Source: Achromobacter deleyi
GTDB taxonomy: Bacteria; Pseudomonadota; Gammaproteobacteria; Burkholderiales; Burkholderiaceae_B
Direction: 5' to 3'
DNA: 64,000 bases
NCBI RefSeq assembly: GCF_902859705.1
Contig: NZ_CADIJO010000016.1
Span: 62,001-126,000, forward strand
Positions within the stretch are counted from its first letter, which is position 1. Every line of letters begins with the position of its first letter. The notes beneath the pieces were generated by a model. The model made no database searches. It had not been told where the DNA came from and was given only the letters and a program-made list of their open reading frames with translations. Made by a program: the position numbers and the translations under genes. This document shows, piece after piece, positions 17,385 through 25,716 of the stretch.

Positions 17385-19415
17385 TCAGGAGCCTTTGCGG
17401 CCGCTACGGCGCGGGCGCGAGGCGCCGCGCTTGGAGCTGCCGGATTCGACTGGCAGCGTGCCTTTGCAGTCCGGGTAGCGGCTGCACGACCAGAACGGGC
17501 CGCTCTTGCCGCTGCGCTGGCGCGTGGGTGCGCCGCACTGCGGGCATGCCGGCCCTTGGGGAACCTTGATGGACAGGGAGGCGCTGCCGTACTGCGCAAT
17601 CAACTGCGAAATCCACGCGGCCTGCTTGCCGATGAACACGTCCAGGGTGAGCTGTCCGGCCTCGATCATGTCGAGCGCCTGTTCCCAGACGGCGGTGGTG
17701 CCAGGGTCGGCAATCGCCGCAGGCACGGCATCGATCAAAGTGAAAGCCGCATCCGAGGCGCGGATGGCGCGCCCCTTCTTCACGAGGTAGCCGCGAGCGA
17801 TCAGGCCGCCGATGATGTTGGCCCGCGTCGCTTCGGTGCCGATGCCAACCGTATCCTTGAGCTTCTGCTTCAGGCGGGGATCGGACACCAGCTTGGCGAC
17901 GCCTTTCATGGACTTGACCAACTCGCCTTGCGTGTACGGTTTGGGCGGCAGCGTCTTGAGTGCCTTGAGATCGACGTCGGCCACCTGGCATGCCAGGCCC
18001 TCATACAGTTTCGGCAGCGCGGGCAGCACCTGGGCGCGGACCGCAGTATCGCCCTCGCCATCACCGTCTTCGGCCTGCGGCTCGGCGAGCACCTGGCGCC
18101 AACCCGGGATGACAACCTGCTTGCCCGTGGCCGCCAGGTTCTGCCCCCCGCACGAAAACTTGGCCACAGTGCGGTCGAACTCGTGGTGAGGGAGGAACTG
18201 CGCCAGGTAATGCGACCGGATGAGCCTGTACACGGCCAGTTCCTTCTCGCTCATGGCGGAGAGCTTCGCCGGTTCGAGCGTCGGGATGATGCCGTGGTGC
18301 GCCGTGACCTTGCCATCGTTCCAGGCGCGCGAGCGCTGCGAGCGGTCGAGCTGGCCCATGATCGAGCGCAGCGAGGGATCGGTCTTGAGCAGGCTGTCGA
18401 GAACGGTGGGCACTTCGGCAAACATGCTCTCGGGCAGGTAGCCGGAGTCCGAGCGGGGGTACGTCGTGGCCTTGTGCGTCTCGTACAGGGCTTGGGCAAT
18501 CTCCAAGGTTTCCTGCACGTCCAGCCCAAGCTGCTTGGAACACACTTCCTGCAAGGTGCCCAGGTCGAACGGCAGCGGCGGGCCTTCGCGGACACGCTCA
18601 GTCTCCACCGACACGACGTGGGCACTGCCCGCAGCGCGGATCTGCTGCATGGTCTGCTGTGCGACCGGCTGCCGCAGGCAGCGGCCTGCGTCGTCGGTGC
18701 ACGCATCGGGTGGAACCCATTGCGCGGCGAAAGTCGAACCGCCTGCGAACAGGGACACGGCGATGGCCCAGTATGGTACGGACACGAAGCGCGCGATCTC
18801 GCGGTCGCGGTCCACAACGAGCTTGAGCGTCGGGGTCTGTACGCGGCCGACCGACAGCACGCCGTCGTAACCCGCCTGTCGCCCCAGCACCGTGAACAGC
18901 CGGCTCAGGTTCATGCCCACGAGCCAATCCGCACGGGAGCGCGCCAGCGCCGAGTGGTACATCGAAAGCGTCTCGGCCGAAGGCCGCAGCTTGCCCAGTG
19001 CCGCCCGAATGGACGCATCGTTGAGCGCCGACAGCCACAGGCGTTCGATGGGGCCGCGGTAGCCGCAAAGCTCCACGATCTCGCGGGCGATCAATTCGCC
19101 CTCGCGGTCGGCATCGGTGGCGATAACCAGGTGAGTCGCCTTCGCCAAGAGCGCCTTGACGACCTTGAATTGCGTGGCGGTCTTCGGTTTGACCTCGACC
19201 CGCCAGTGCTGGGGAATGATGGGCAACTGCTCAACGGACCATCGTTTGAGCTGCTCGTCGTAGGCCTCGGGCGGCGCCGCCTCCACGAGATGGCCGATGC
19301 ACCAGGTGACCGTGACGCCGGAACCGTTGAGGCAGCCTTCACCGCGCTGCGTGGCGCCGAGAATCCGGCCAATGTCTTTGCCCTGGGAGGGCTTCTCGCA
19401 CAAGAACAGCCGCAT
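17385..19415 (-). CDS. topB: DNA topoisomerase III of the ICE
   Basis: Type IA topoisomerase that passes single strands and helps process element DNA. It has 676 residues: an N-terminal TOPRIM domain (MRLFLCEKPSQGKDIGRILG, then ATDADREGELIAREI), the active-site region VGRVQTPTL, and a C-terminal zinc-ribbon (CPQCGAPTRQRSGKSGPFWSC and YPDCKG) with a basic tail. The start at 19415 matches the conserved MRLFLCEKPS beginning of ICE TopB proteins; the upstream reading is spurious. The gene follows ssb after a 283-bp gap that contains a CCCCTGGGG palindrome. A 939-codon open frame on the opposite strand is a shadow. Confidence 0.95.
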   Translation of the reverse strand: MRLFLCEKPSQGKDIGRILGATQRGEGCLNGSGVTVTWCIGHLVEAAPPEAYDEQLKRWSVEQLPIIPQHWRVEVKPKTATQFKVVKALLAKATHLVIATDADREGELIAREIVELCGYRGPIERLWLSALNDASIRAALGKLRPSAETLSMYHSALARSRADWLVGMNLSRLFTVLGRQAGYDGVLSVGRVQTPTLKLVVDRDREIARFVSVPYWAIAVSLFAGGSTFAAQWVPPDACTDDAGRCLRQPVAQQTMQQIRAAGSAHVVSVETERVREGPPLPFDLGTLQEVCSKQLGLDVQETLEIAQALYETHKATTYPRSDSGYLPESMFAEVPTVLDSLLKTDPSLRSIMGQLDRSQRSRAWNDGKVTAHHGIIPTLEPAKLSAMSEKELAVYRLIRSHYLAQFLPHHEFDRTVAKFSCGGQNLAATGKQVVIPGWRQVLAEPQAEDGDGEGDTAVRAQVLPALPKLYEGLACQVADVDLKALKTLPPKPYTQGELVKSMKGVAKLVSDPRLKQKLKDTVGIGTEATRANIIGGLIARGYLVKKGRAIRASDAAFTLIDAVPAAIADPGTTAVWEQALDMIEAGQLTLDVFIGKQAAWISQLIAQYGSASLSIKVPQGPACPQCGAPTRQRSGKSGPFWSCSRYPDCKGTLPVESGSSKRGASRPRRSGRKGS

Positions 19416-19628
19416 ATCCGTCCATCCCGATTCCTGTTGTTCATGGAGTTGCTGGGATCGAGGATGCCGAGCGCAGCCCCTGGCAGCAGCAAACAAGCCG
19501 CATGCGGCAGCGACCGCTTTCACGCCGATGAAATGGCGAGTGCGGGGAAGGTGCGTGGCCGGAAGTGTGCGGGCCGAGAGCCGCGATTTCCGGGAGCGCG
19601 CGTGGAACTCGGTGGACGTTGGTGGAGC

Positions 19629-19643
19629 TATCCCCTGGGGATA
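19629..19643. promoter_or_regulatory. Palindrome TATCCCCTGGGGATA upstream of topB
   Basis: A perfect 15-bp dyad in the ssb-topB gap, 214 bases before the topB start. Its CCCCTGGGG core recurs three times upstream of the PFL_4669 operon (21651, 21774, 21891). Candidate operator; the binding protein is unknown. Confidence 0.45.
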
Positions 19644-19698
19644 ATTCGCAGCGCATGGAGGGCGGCGAAGCACTGCGGCAGCCGCCCTCCATGCCCGA

Positions 19699-20139
19699 TC
19701 ACTTCCTGCGCTTGGTCTCTTTCGGCGCCGTCGATTCCTGGGTGGCCTGGGGCTTCGGCTCTGCCTCCTGTGGCTTCGGGCTGAGGGCCACAGACTCGAT
19801 GCGGTACGGCAGGATGCCGACACTGCGCGCGTTGACCTGCCAAGTCTCACGCGGCTGATCTTCGTTGTCCGTCCAGGGGTCGCGCTCCATGCGGCCGACG
19901 ACCAGCACCCGCATGCCCTTCTGGTAGAGCTGCTGCCAGCGGTCGGCGTCGTGGTGCCAGAGTTCCACCGGCGCCCAGAAGCCGCCGCGGTCCTCGAACT
20001 CGCCGCCCTTGGTGGGGACGGGGTTGTCGAAGTACACGTTCAGCCGGAGCAACCGGCGAGGATCGTCGTTGCCATTGGGGAATTCGCGGTACTCGGGAGG
20101 CGATCCGATGTTGCCCTCGCCGATGAATTGTGTGCTCAT
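19699..20139 (-). CDS. ssb: Single-stranded DNA-binding protein of the ICE
   Basis: Binds single-stranded DNA during element transfer. It has 146 residues with an OB-fold of the ICE type (FIGEGNIGSPPEYREFPNGN, RLNVYFDNPVPTKG, WVPVEL-like FWAPVELWHHDADRW) and a Pro/Glu/Lys-rich tail ending KETKRRK in place of the acidic DDDIPF tip of chromosomal SSB. GGAG precedes ATG 20139. It lies between DUF3158 and topB, as in clc-type elements. Confidence 0.92.
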   Translation of the reverse strand: MSTQFIGEGNIGSPPEYREFPNGNDDPRRLLRLNVYFDNPVPTKGGEFEDRGGFWAPVELWHHDADRWQQLYQKGMRVLVVGRMERDPWTDNEDQPRETWQVNARSVGILPYRIESVALSPKPQEAEPKPQATQESTAPKETKRRK

Positions 20140-20212
20140 GTTGGAATCTCCGTGGTGGTTGAAATACCCGTGCCTCGTTGGGCTCGGGCGCGTGCTCGGA
20201 TGGCAGGCGCAA

Positions 20213-20740
20213 TCACCGATCGCGCACTGCGGCAGGAACGGACGCGAGCCGGCGCAGGTAGGTGTTGTCCGCCTGCGCGGCCTTGCTGGCGCATTCCTGT
20301 GCTTGCCTGCCCAGGGTGTGCAGCAGGCTGATCTGCATGTTCAGCATGACGCGCTGCAGTTCGATCTCGTGCAGGTCGTGCAGCAGGTTGACCGGCGTGC
20401 TGGGGCTCGCCATCAGCTCCTGCCACAACGCCACGCCCATGGCCGATCGATCGTGCTTGCGCCAGCGAAGAAAGGTCGTGCCTGCGCCAGTGGTCTGCTG
20501 GGCCAGCTCGACGGGAAGCAGGTGGAAGGGATGCCCGCACGCCTGTGGCAGCACCTGTCGCTGCGCCAGGGCAATCAACTCGTCGCGCATGGCGAAGCAC
20601 TGGCTGGCCCAGGCCTCGAAGTCCCCTTTACCTTTAAAAGGCTTTAAAAGGCCTTTTAGAGAGGCCGCGTGTTCCAGCCGCATGAAGGCTGGCTGTTCCA
20701 GACGACGGAAGTAGCGCGGTTCGCGGTTCGGGTCGCTCAT
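20213..20740 (-). CDS. DUF3158 family ICE protein
   Basis: Conserved 175-residue protein of this ICE family; function unknown. It begins MSDPNREPRYFRRLEQPAFM and includes HPFHLLPVELAQQTTGAGTT and FLRWRKHDRSAMGV, which fit DUF3158. Its ATG overlaps the stop codon of the PFL_4669 gene (ATGA, 20737-20740), so the two are translationally coupled. ssb follows 73 bases downstream. Confidence 0.88.
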   Translation of the reverse strand: MSDPNREPRYFRRLEQPAFMRLEHAASLKGLLKPFKGKGDFEAWASQCFAMRDELIALAQRQVLPQACGHPFHLLPVELAQQTTGAGTTFLRWRKHDRSAMGVALWQELMASPSTPVNLLHDLHEIELQRVMLNMQISLLHTLGRQAQECASKAAQADNTYLRRLASVPAAVRDR

Positions 20741-21528
20741 GCCGGTTCGTCCTCGCCGGCGGCTGTGGACTTGGCCTCGGCCGAATCGGCGGCAGCGCCT
20801 TCGTCGGTGGGAGATGCGGCTGCGGCAGCGCTATCACCACGCTGTTGCAGACCACGGCGCACGACGGGCGGCGCAAACTTCGAGCGGCGCATGCCTTCGA
20901 GCACGTCCTGCGGCAGTTCGCCGAACTTCTCCAATGCTGCCCGAGCTGCGGCGTTCTTGGCCGCGAAGTCGTCGCGGGTGCAGCCCGAGTAGCGGTATTG
21001 CTGGGCCAGGCTGAACAGGCTGCGCAGCGCGTGGGCACCTTCGTTGAGCCAGCGCTCCAACGTCGAGCGATCGATCAGCGCGGTGTGGTGGGCGAGGATC
21101 AGCTTGCGGGCGATGTCGTCGTAGTCGGCCAGCAGATAGACGGCGGCAAAGCCGAGCTGCGCGTTCACGAACAAGGGGAGCTTCACCGGCTGCACGTTGA
21201 GGTTCTCACCCAGGCTCAACGCCGCAGGCACGCCGGCCAGTGCCTGGTCAACCTGCTCGCGCAGCGATTGCAACGTGGTCCTGGTCTGGTCGAGCTTTTC
21301 CTCGATGCGCAACATCCACCAGTCGCTGTACGGGTCGTCCTGCTCCGAGCCGCGCTTCATCTTGTTCATCACGGCGATGTAGCCGTTCAGGCCGACGATG
21401 CCGGGTCGCCCCTCGGCGGCGGCGCGGCCATGCCAGATGCGCGAGGCGTGGTGGGTGTGCAGCGTCAGCGACATCGCGCTGCGCAGGGAGCCGAGGTTGA
21501 GTTGCAATGGTTCGTTGCTGGTTGCCAT
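20737..21528 (-). CDS. PFL_4669-family integrating conjugative element protein (TIGR03761)
   Basis: A 263-residue protein typical of PFGI-1/PAGI-2 elements, of unknown biochemical role. It begins with LQLNLGSLRSAMSLTLHTHH and ASRIWHGR, followed by a helical core (LGFAAVYLLADYDDIARKLI) and an Ala/Glu-rich tail. It heads the PFL_4669-DUF3158-ssb group. The 429-bp region before it carries three CCCC-GGGG palindromes. Confidence 0.9.
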   Translation of the reverse strand: MATSNEPLQLNLGSLRSAMSLTLHTHHASRIWHGRAAAEGRPGIVGLNGYIAVMNKMKRGSEQDDPYSDWWMLRIEEKLDQTRTTLQSLREQVDQALAGVPAALSLGENLNVQPVKLPLFVNAQLGFAAVYLLADYDDIARKLILAHHTALIDRSTLERWLNEGAHALRSLFSLAQQYRYSGCTRDDFAAKNAAARAALEKFGELPQDVLEGMRRSKFAPPVVRRGLQQRGDSAAAAASPTDEGAAADSAEAKSTAAGEDEPA

Positions 21529-21957
21529 GGTGATCGCTCGCTGGTGGACAGGGAGCCGCCAGCATCCGCATGCAGCGGAAGGCAGTCAGTCAACAAACCG
21601 AAATGAGCCGACCCCCGGTTCTGTGCGCGCTGGCGGCGCAGCGCGCAACGGTCCCCTGGGGACCGCTCCGCAGATGGGCACTCACATCGGCGTTCCCGTC
21701 CTCGGTTGTTGACGGTATGCGTGCTGCACCGCACGTCGCGCTGCCGTTCGACACGATCCTTCGCCGCGCAGCCGTCCCCAGGGGACCGTTCCGTTGAGCG
21801 CCATGGAGGTCTGCTTCATGGTCTTGCATGCGCTCTACTCAGGTTTTGCGCAGCATGTCGCGCCGTCGCCCGGCGCTTCACCGCACAGCCGTCCCCAGGG
21901 GACCGTTTCTGCCGACCGCCATGGAGATCTACTTCACGGCTTTGACAAGCCCTGTGC
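21529..21957. repeat. Three diverged repeats with GTCCCC(T/A)GGGGAC palindromes
   Basis: Palindrome cores lie at 21651-21663, 21774-21786 and 21891-21903, spaced 123 and 117 bases apart. The last two are embedded in longer similar units: GCACAGCCGTCCCCAGGGG, then GCCATGGAG(G/A)TCT and a later TTTGCGCAGCA. No gene is visible in this 429-bp stretch. It is the upstream region of the PFL_4669 operon and the downstream region of STY4528, so it may be a control region. Confidence 0.7.
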
Positions 21958-23196
21958 TCAGGATTTGCGCAGCAGATCGCGCAGGCGCTCGATGTGCTGC
22001 CGGGCCACCTCGGGCGGCACGACGTTGCGCGGCGGCTCGGTTGGTGGCGCTCGCGCCGCCGATGGTGTTGGCGGTGCCGGGCCGGTCTGCTTGGCCCAGG
22101 CATTGAACTCGCCGCGCATGGCGCGCTGGATGATGCCGAACAGATAACCGGCGGGGTTGCGGATGCCATGCTTGCCGCACCGTGCGGCCCATTCGTCCAG
22201 CACGGCCTGCCGCAGGGCAGCGTCCACCTGCTGCAACGCCATCTTGGCTCCGGCCTGCTGTTCCGCCTTCAGTTCCGCGAAGCGCTTGGGCCATTGCAGG
22301 TCGCCCAGCGCACGCGCCTGCGCGGTAGTACGTACTTCATCAATACGACTACTACGTACTGTACGGTCCTGCTTCGAATTCCGAAGAGCGCCGTCTGGCG
22401 CGGGTTTCGGCCCTGCTTCGGATTCCGAAGATGGGCGATCGCCATTCCGAAGAAGGCTCGCGGGCCCTTCTTCGGAATCGTGGACCGCATCCTCCTGTGG
22501 ATAACTTTCGGAGGCGGTGATGCCCTGGTCGGCCAGGCGCTCGGCGAGCACTTGCAGCCGCGACGGCAAGGTGCGTCCGGACAGCATCGGGTCGTCCGCG
22601 ATCTCCTGGAGGGTGTTGAGTCCCACCACCTGGACGGCCTTGGCCGAATGCCCCAGCGACTGGCTGACCAGGGCCAGGTAGTCGGCGTCGAGTTGCATCG
22701 CCTCGAACGGCGTCAGCGGTTCGTCGTGCAGGACGTAGAGGTTGCCGAGGATGCGACCGGTCTTGGGGTCGCGCCGTCGTCGCACGAGGCTCAGCCAGCG
22801 CGTCAGGCGCAGCAGCGTCAGCGCCCGCGCCACGGTCTCATGGGAGGCCTGGCCTGCGCAGGGCATCGACGCCAGCCAGGGGCGCAACTGCTCATAGGTG
22901 GGAAATGCCGTGACGCCATCGTCGTTGAGCATCAATCGGAACACCTGCCAGGCGTTGCGCTCCAGCGGTGTCAGGCGGCGGTCGAGGAACAGCCGCCGCG
23001 GCACGCTCTCGTGCCGATTGCCACTGAACAGGAAGGCGTCGCCGGACGTAGGAGGCGTGGGCGTTGGAGCAGGCAGGGACGCGGGAGCGCCAGAGCTGGA
23101 CTTGGGCGCGAGGTCCTTCAGCGCAGCGTCGAACAGGTCGGCGAGTGCGATGGGGCCAGGGCGCTGGGCTCGTGGGGCGGTGTCGTCCACGGCCAT
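21958..23196 (-). CDS. STY4528-family ICE replication/regulation protein
   Basis: A 412-residue protein of the STY4528 family found in pathogenicity-island-type ICEs. The N-terminal part is Pro/Ala-rich, followed by a replication-initiator-like or winged-helix region (LFLDRRLTPLERNAWQVFRL, ETVARALTLLRLTRWLSLVR). The C-terminal domain has VLDEWAARCGKHGIRNPAGY then LFGIIQRAMRGEFNAWA. It starts 3 bases after the DUF2857 stop codon, indicating coupling. The linker (about residues 240-290) is encoded by DNA full of TTCCGAAG palindromes. Its role in replication is inferred. Confidence 0.85.
   Translation of the reverse strand: MAVDDTAPRAQRPGPIALADLFDAALKDLAPKSSSGAPASLPAPTPTPPTSGDAFLFSGNRHESVPRRLFLDRRLTPLERNAWQVFRLMLNDDGVTAFPTYEQLRPWLASMPCAGQASHETVARALTLLRLTRWLSLVRRRRDPKTGRILGNLYVLHDEPLTPFEAMQLDADYLALVSQSLGHSAKAVQVVGLNTLQEIADDPMLSGRTLPSRLQVLAERLADQGITASESYPQEDAVHDSEEGPASLLRNGDRPSSESEAGPKPAPDGALRNSKQDRTVRSSRIDEVRTTAQARALGDLQWPKRFAELKAEQQAGAKMALQQVDAALRQAVLDEWAARCGKHGIRNPAGYLFGIIQRAMRGEFNAWAKQTGPAPPTPSAARAPPTEPPRNVVPPEVARQHIERLRDLLRKS
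22327..22478. repeat. Cluster of palindromes inside the STY4528 gene
   Basis: Contains AGTACGTACT (22327-22336), CTTCGAATTCCGAAG (22372-22386), CTTCGGATTCCGAAG (22416-22430), and a 13-bp inverted repeat ATTCCGAAGAAGG (22444-22456) with its complement (22466-22478). The coded stretch is a Ser/Glu/Arg-rich linker, which would tolerate such DNA. Confidence 0.7.
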
Positions 23197-23199
23197 GGC

Positions 23200-23760
23200 C
23201 TAGCCCAATCCCTGATCGACCCAGTTCCTGATCGCGGCCCAGACCACCGAGAGCGGCAGCGACATGCCCTCGGCCAGGTCCATGGCCGCATCGAGAATCG
23301 AGGTCTCGTCCTCCAGATCGACGTTCCTGCTGCTGGTCACGGCTTTCCATTGCCGCCACAGTTCGGTGTCCTGGGTCTCGTCCAGGACGGGGTGGCGCCC
23401 CTTGCGCTTGGGCAGGCCGAGGATCTCCCGCCGCAGGGCGACTTCCTGATGGGTCAGGCCATAGAAGCGGCTGACCATCTCCGTGCTGGCCCCCAGCCGC
23501 AGCATGCGATCGACCGTGGCGATTTCCTTCTCCACGTCCTGTGCCTGGTTGAGCAGGCGCTGCAGCACTTCGCGGTTGACCGTGACCGAGCACCACGAGA
23601 CGCTGGCGTTGGCCAGCACGCTGATCAGCGCGGGGTGCTTGAGCGCATCCAGCTCGGCCTCGCCGAAGCCCATGGCCTTGCAGCGGCGCAGTTGGCCGTT
23701 GCGAAGGTCATACAGCGCCTGGGCAATCACGGCCTGGTTGAGCGGATGCGATGTGGACAT
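23200..23760 (-). CDS. DUF2857 protein (BisC-like)
   Basis: A 186-residue protein with a DUF2857 domain: LNQAVIAQALYDLRNGQLRR, then MVSRFYGLTHQEVALRREIL, which looks like the FlhC-type DNA-binding region, and LGLPKRKGRHP. In ICEclc, as I recall, a DUF2857 protein (BisC) and a ParB-domain protein (BisD) together activate late ICE promoters. Here the ParB-type gene lies 14 bases upstream and STY4528 begins 3 bases downstream. GGAGG before ATG 23760 sets the start. The role as half of an activator pair is inference from homology and position. Confidence 0.85.
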   Translation of the reverse strand: MSTSHPLNQAVIAQALYDLRNGQLRRCKAMGFGEAELDALKHPALISVLANASVSWCSVTVNREVLQRLLNQAQDVEKEIATVDRMLRLGASTEMVSRFYGLTHQEVALRREILGLPKRKGRHPVLDETQDTELWRQWKAVTSSRNVDLEDETSILDAAMDLAEGMSLPLSVVWAAIRNWVDQGLG

Positions 23761-23774
23761 GCGGCCTCCCTCGC

Positions 23775-25454
23775 TCACGTCCCGGGCGCCGTGGTGCCGG
23801 CTTCCAGGTCCAGCAGACGCCGGGCGAGGCGCAGCAGCCGAAAGAGCTTGACCAACGCCGTGTCGCTCAAGCGCCTTGCGCCGCTGCCATGGCCTTGGCT
23901 CTGGCCGTGCAACAGGGTCGGCAGGTCGGCGGCGAGCTGCGCGCCGTCCAGGCCCGCTTCGGCGACGGGCTGACCCGTCAGGGAAGTGAGCAGCGTCAGC
24001 ACCGCGCGGCCGAGCGGCGACGGGGCTTGGCCGCGGGCGCGGCACGCAAACCCGATGCCATCGGCGCGATCCTCGATGCACTCGTCCAGGCCTGCCTCCC
24101 CGGCGATCTCGCGCGCGAACTGCGCGATGTGGATGCGCAGCCGATCGGGCGTGTCCAGGCCGGCGTCGATGTACCAGACGTCGGAGATCGGATAGAGTCC
24201 GCCGGCTTGCACCGGGATGGACTGCAGCACGCTCGCCGAGAAGTCGGGCGGCAGCGCATCGCCCAACTGGTCGGCGACCATGCGCTGGATCGATTGGAGC
24301 CGTTCTGTCGTCGGTGCTGGCGAGACGATGTGCTCGCGAAGCAGATCGCCCGGTGCGGCCGGCTGGCTTCCCGTGGCCGCTTCGCCAACCGCCGTGTCGT
24401 CGTGGCGCAAGGTGGGCTCGGACGCCGGAGGGCTGGCGGGTGGAGGACCGGCCGCCGCTGCAGGCGTGGCGATGGACGATGCTGCGCCCGGCGGAGTCGG
24501 CGTGCCGGCGGTGGGCGAAGGCAACGCCGGCTGCGCCGCAGGTGGCGTCGGGTCACTGACCAGCGCCCGGTGGCGGCTTTCCGATTCGGTCAGGTCCAGC
24601 GCCAGCACGTCGTAGCCGATGCCCAGCAGCTCGGACATCTGGCCGATCAGCTCGTCTTGCACGCGCTGCGGCGCGAACTCGTCGCCCTGCGTGTCGAACT
24701 GCGCCAGCACCTCCTGAAAGAAACTGTCGAAGTCCAGCGGCAGCGAACGGTCCTTGGCGTAGTGCTCCCAGGTGCGTTTGCAGGCCGTGCGCATGACCGA
24801 CAGCCGCTCGACCTGGTGGCGCCCCAGGCCGCCATAGAGCACAGTGGGAATGGCGGGCAGCAGGTAGCGCACCGCGTCGGCCATGCGGGTGATGTGCGAC
24901 CGCTGGACGGGGAAGCCATCGGCCGCCAGGCGGCGGGCCAGTTCCGACTGGCTCAGGGCGGCGCCGCTCTCCTGCTCGTAGAACTCCCGTGCTTTCTCGA
25001 CGCCGAGCGCGCGCTCGATGAACGTGAGGCCGCCGCGCAGTTCGTTCTCGGCAAGATGCCCGGTCAGCGCGACGATTTCACCGCGCTCCGGCCATGGTCG
25101 GAACAGGCACGATATGCGGAAGAAGCGTTCTTCCTTGGTCTCCGACCAGAGTTCGCGCAGGATCGCCAGTCGCGTGTTGCCGCCGTTGCGGATGATGTAG
25201 TGGTCCTCGCCGGGCCTGCGCGTGATGGCCGGCGCCGCGTCCAGGCCGCGCTCGCGGATGGATGCCTTGATTTCCTCGTAAGCCGGGTTGCGCTTCATGC
25301 GCGGGTCATGGTCGTAGGGCCGCAACTGGTCCAGCGTCACGACCATGGGCGTGTCCGCGATCGGGTCGCTCAAGGCCGTAGCCGCTGGGCCGCTGCGCTC
25401 GAAGCCGGCCGCGAGCAGCTTGCCTGCCATGTCCTGCGAGGTCATGTCAGCCAT
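23775..25454 (-). CDS. ParB-domain ICE protein (TIGR03764 type, BisD-like)
   Basis: A 559-residue protein with an N-terminal ParB nuclease-like domain (VVTLDQLRPYDHDPRMKRNP, IRERGLDAAPAITRRPGEDH, IRNGGNTRLAILRELW), a helix-turn-helix region (LSQSELARRLAADGFPVQRS then HITRMADAVRYLLP), a Pro/Ala-rich linker and a C-terminal domain. ATG 25454 is used; it overlaps the end of the HicA-like gene by 8 bases. It may act with DUF2857 as transcription activator, or in partition with ParA. The family assignment is firm, the job is inferred. Confidence 0.9.
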   Translation of the reverse strand: MADMTSQDMAGKLLAAGFERSGPAATALSDPIADTPMVVTLDQLRPYDHDPRMKRNPAYEEIKASIRERGLDAAPAITRRPGEDHYIIRNGGNTRLAILRELWSETKEERFFRISCLFRPWPERGEIVALTGHLAENELRGGLTFIERALGVEKAREFYEQESGAALSQSELARRLAADGFPVQRSHITRMADAVRYLLPAIPTVLYGGLGRHQVERLSVMRTACKRTWEHYAKDRSLPLDFDSFFQEVLAQFDTQGDEFAPQRVQDELIGQMSELLGIGYDVLALDLTESESRHRALVSDPTPPAAQPALPSPTAGTPTPPGAASSIATPAAAAGPPPASPPASEPTLRHDDTAVGEAATGSQPAAPGDLLREHIVSPAPTTERLQSIQRMVADQLGDALPPDFSASVLQSIPVQAGGLYPISDVWYIDAGLDTPDRLRIHIAQFAREIAGEAGLDECIEDRADGIGFACRARGQAPSPLGRAVLTLLTSLTGQPVAEAGLDGAQLAADLPTLLHGQSQGHGSGARRLSDTALVKLFRLLRLARRLLDLEAGTTAPGT

Positions 25455-25716
25455 GGCCGCACCCCTCGCAGTCCCCACGACCGCCGGCCGGCGCCATGCG
25501 GGCCTCTCGCTCGGCGCGGCGGATCTGCGCACGGGCGTTCAATTCGGCCCGGTGGTCACTCGCTGTCGAACTCGTGTAGATCGCCGCGCAGCCGGCCTTG
25601 GTGAACTTGAGGTGCCCGCCCGGCGTGCGCTTGACGTGCCAGCCCTCACCGACCGCGAACTCGATCAGGGCGCGCAGCCGCTTGTGGCCGCGGGCCAGCT
25701 CATGTGCGTTCGCCAT
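25447..25716 (-). CDS. HicA-like small protein in the parA-parB operon
   Basis: An 89-residue protein: ARGHKRLRALIEFAVGEGWH, then VKRTPGGHLKFTKAGCAAIY and TSSTASDHRAELNARAQIRR. The GGHLKF segment and the TS-TASDHR motif resemble the HicA/YcfA double-stranded-RNA-binding-like fold, with the catalytic-type His in GGHLKF. No HicB-like antitoxin is adjacent, so a classic toxin-antitoxin pair is not supported. It overlaps parA by 17 bases and the parB-type gene by 8, so it is clearly part of the operon. GGAGG precedes ATG 25716. Confidence 0.75.
   Translation of the reverse strand: MANAHELARGHKRLRALIEFAVGEGWHVKRTPGGHLKFTKAGCAAIYTSSTASDHRAELNARAQIRRAEREARMAPAGGRGDCEGCGHG

Noticed and set aside
16965..19784. 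939-codon open frame on the plus strand
   Set aside because: It lies opposite topB and beyond; the translation has no family motifs and is the usual shadow in high-GC DNA.
21794..22147. Plus-strand ORF over the palindrome repeats
   Set aside because: Its two halves resemble each other only because the DNA repeats, and it overlaps STY4528; no start signal or family.
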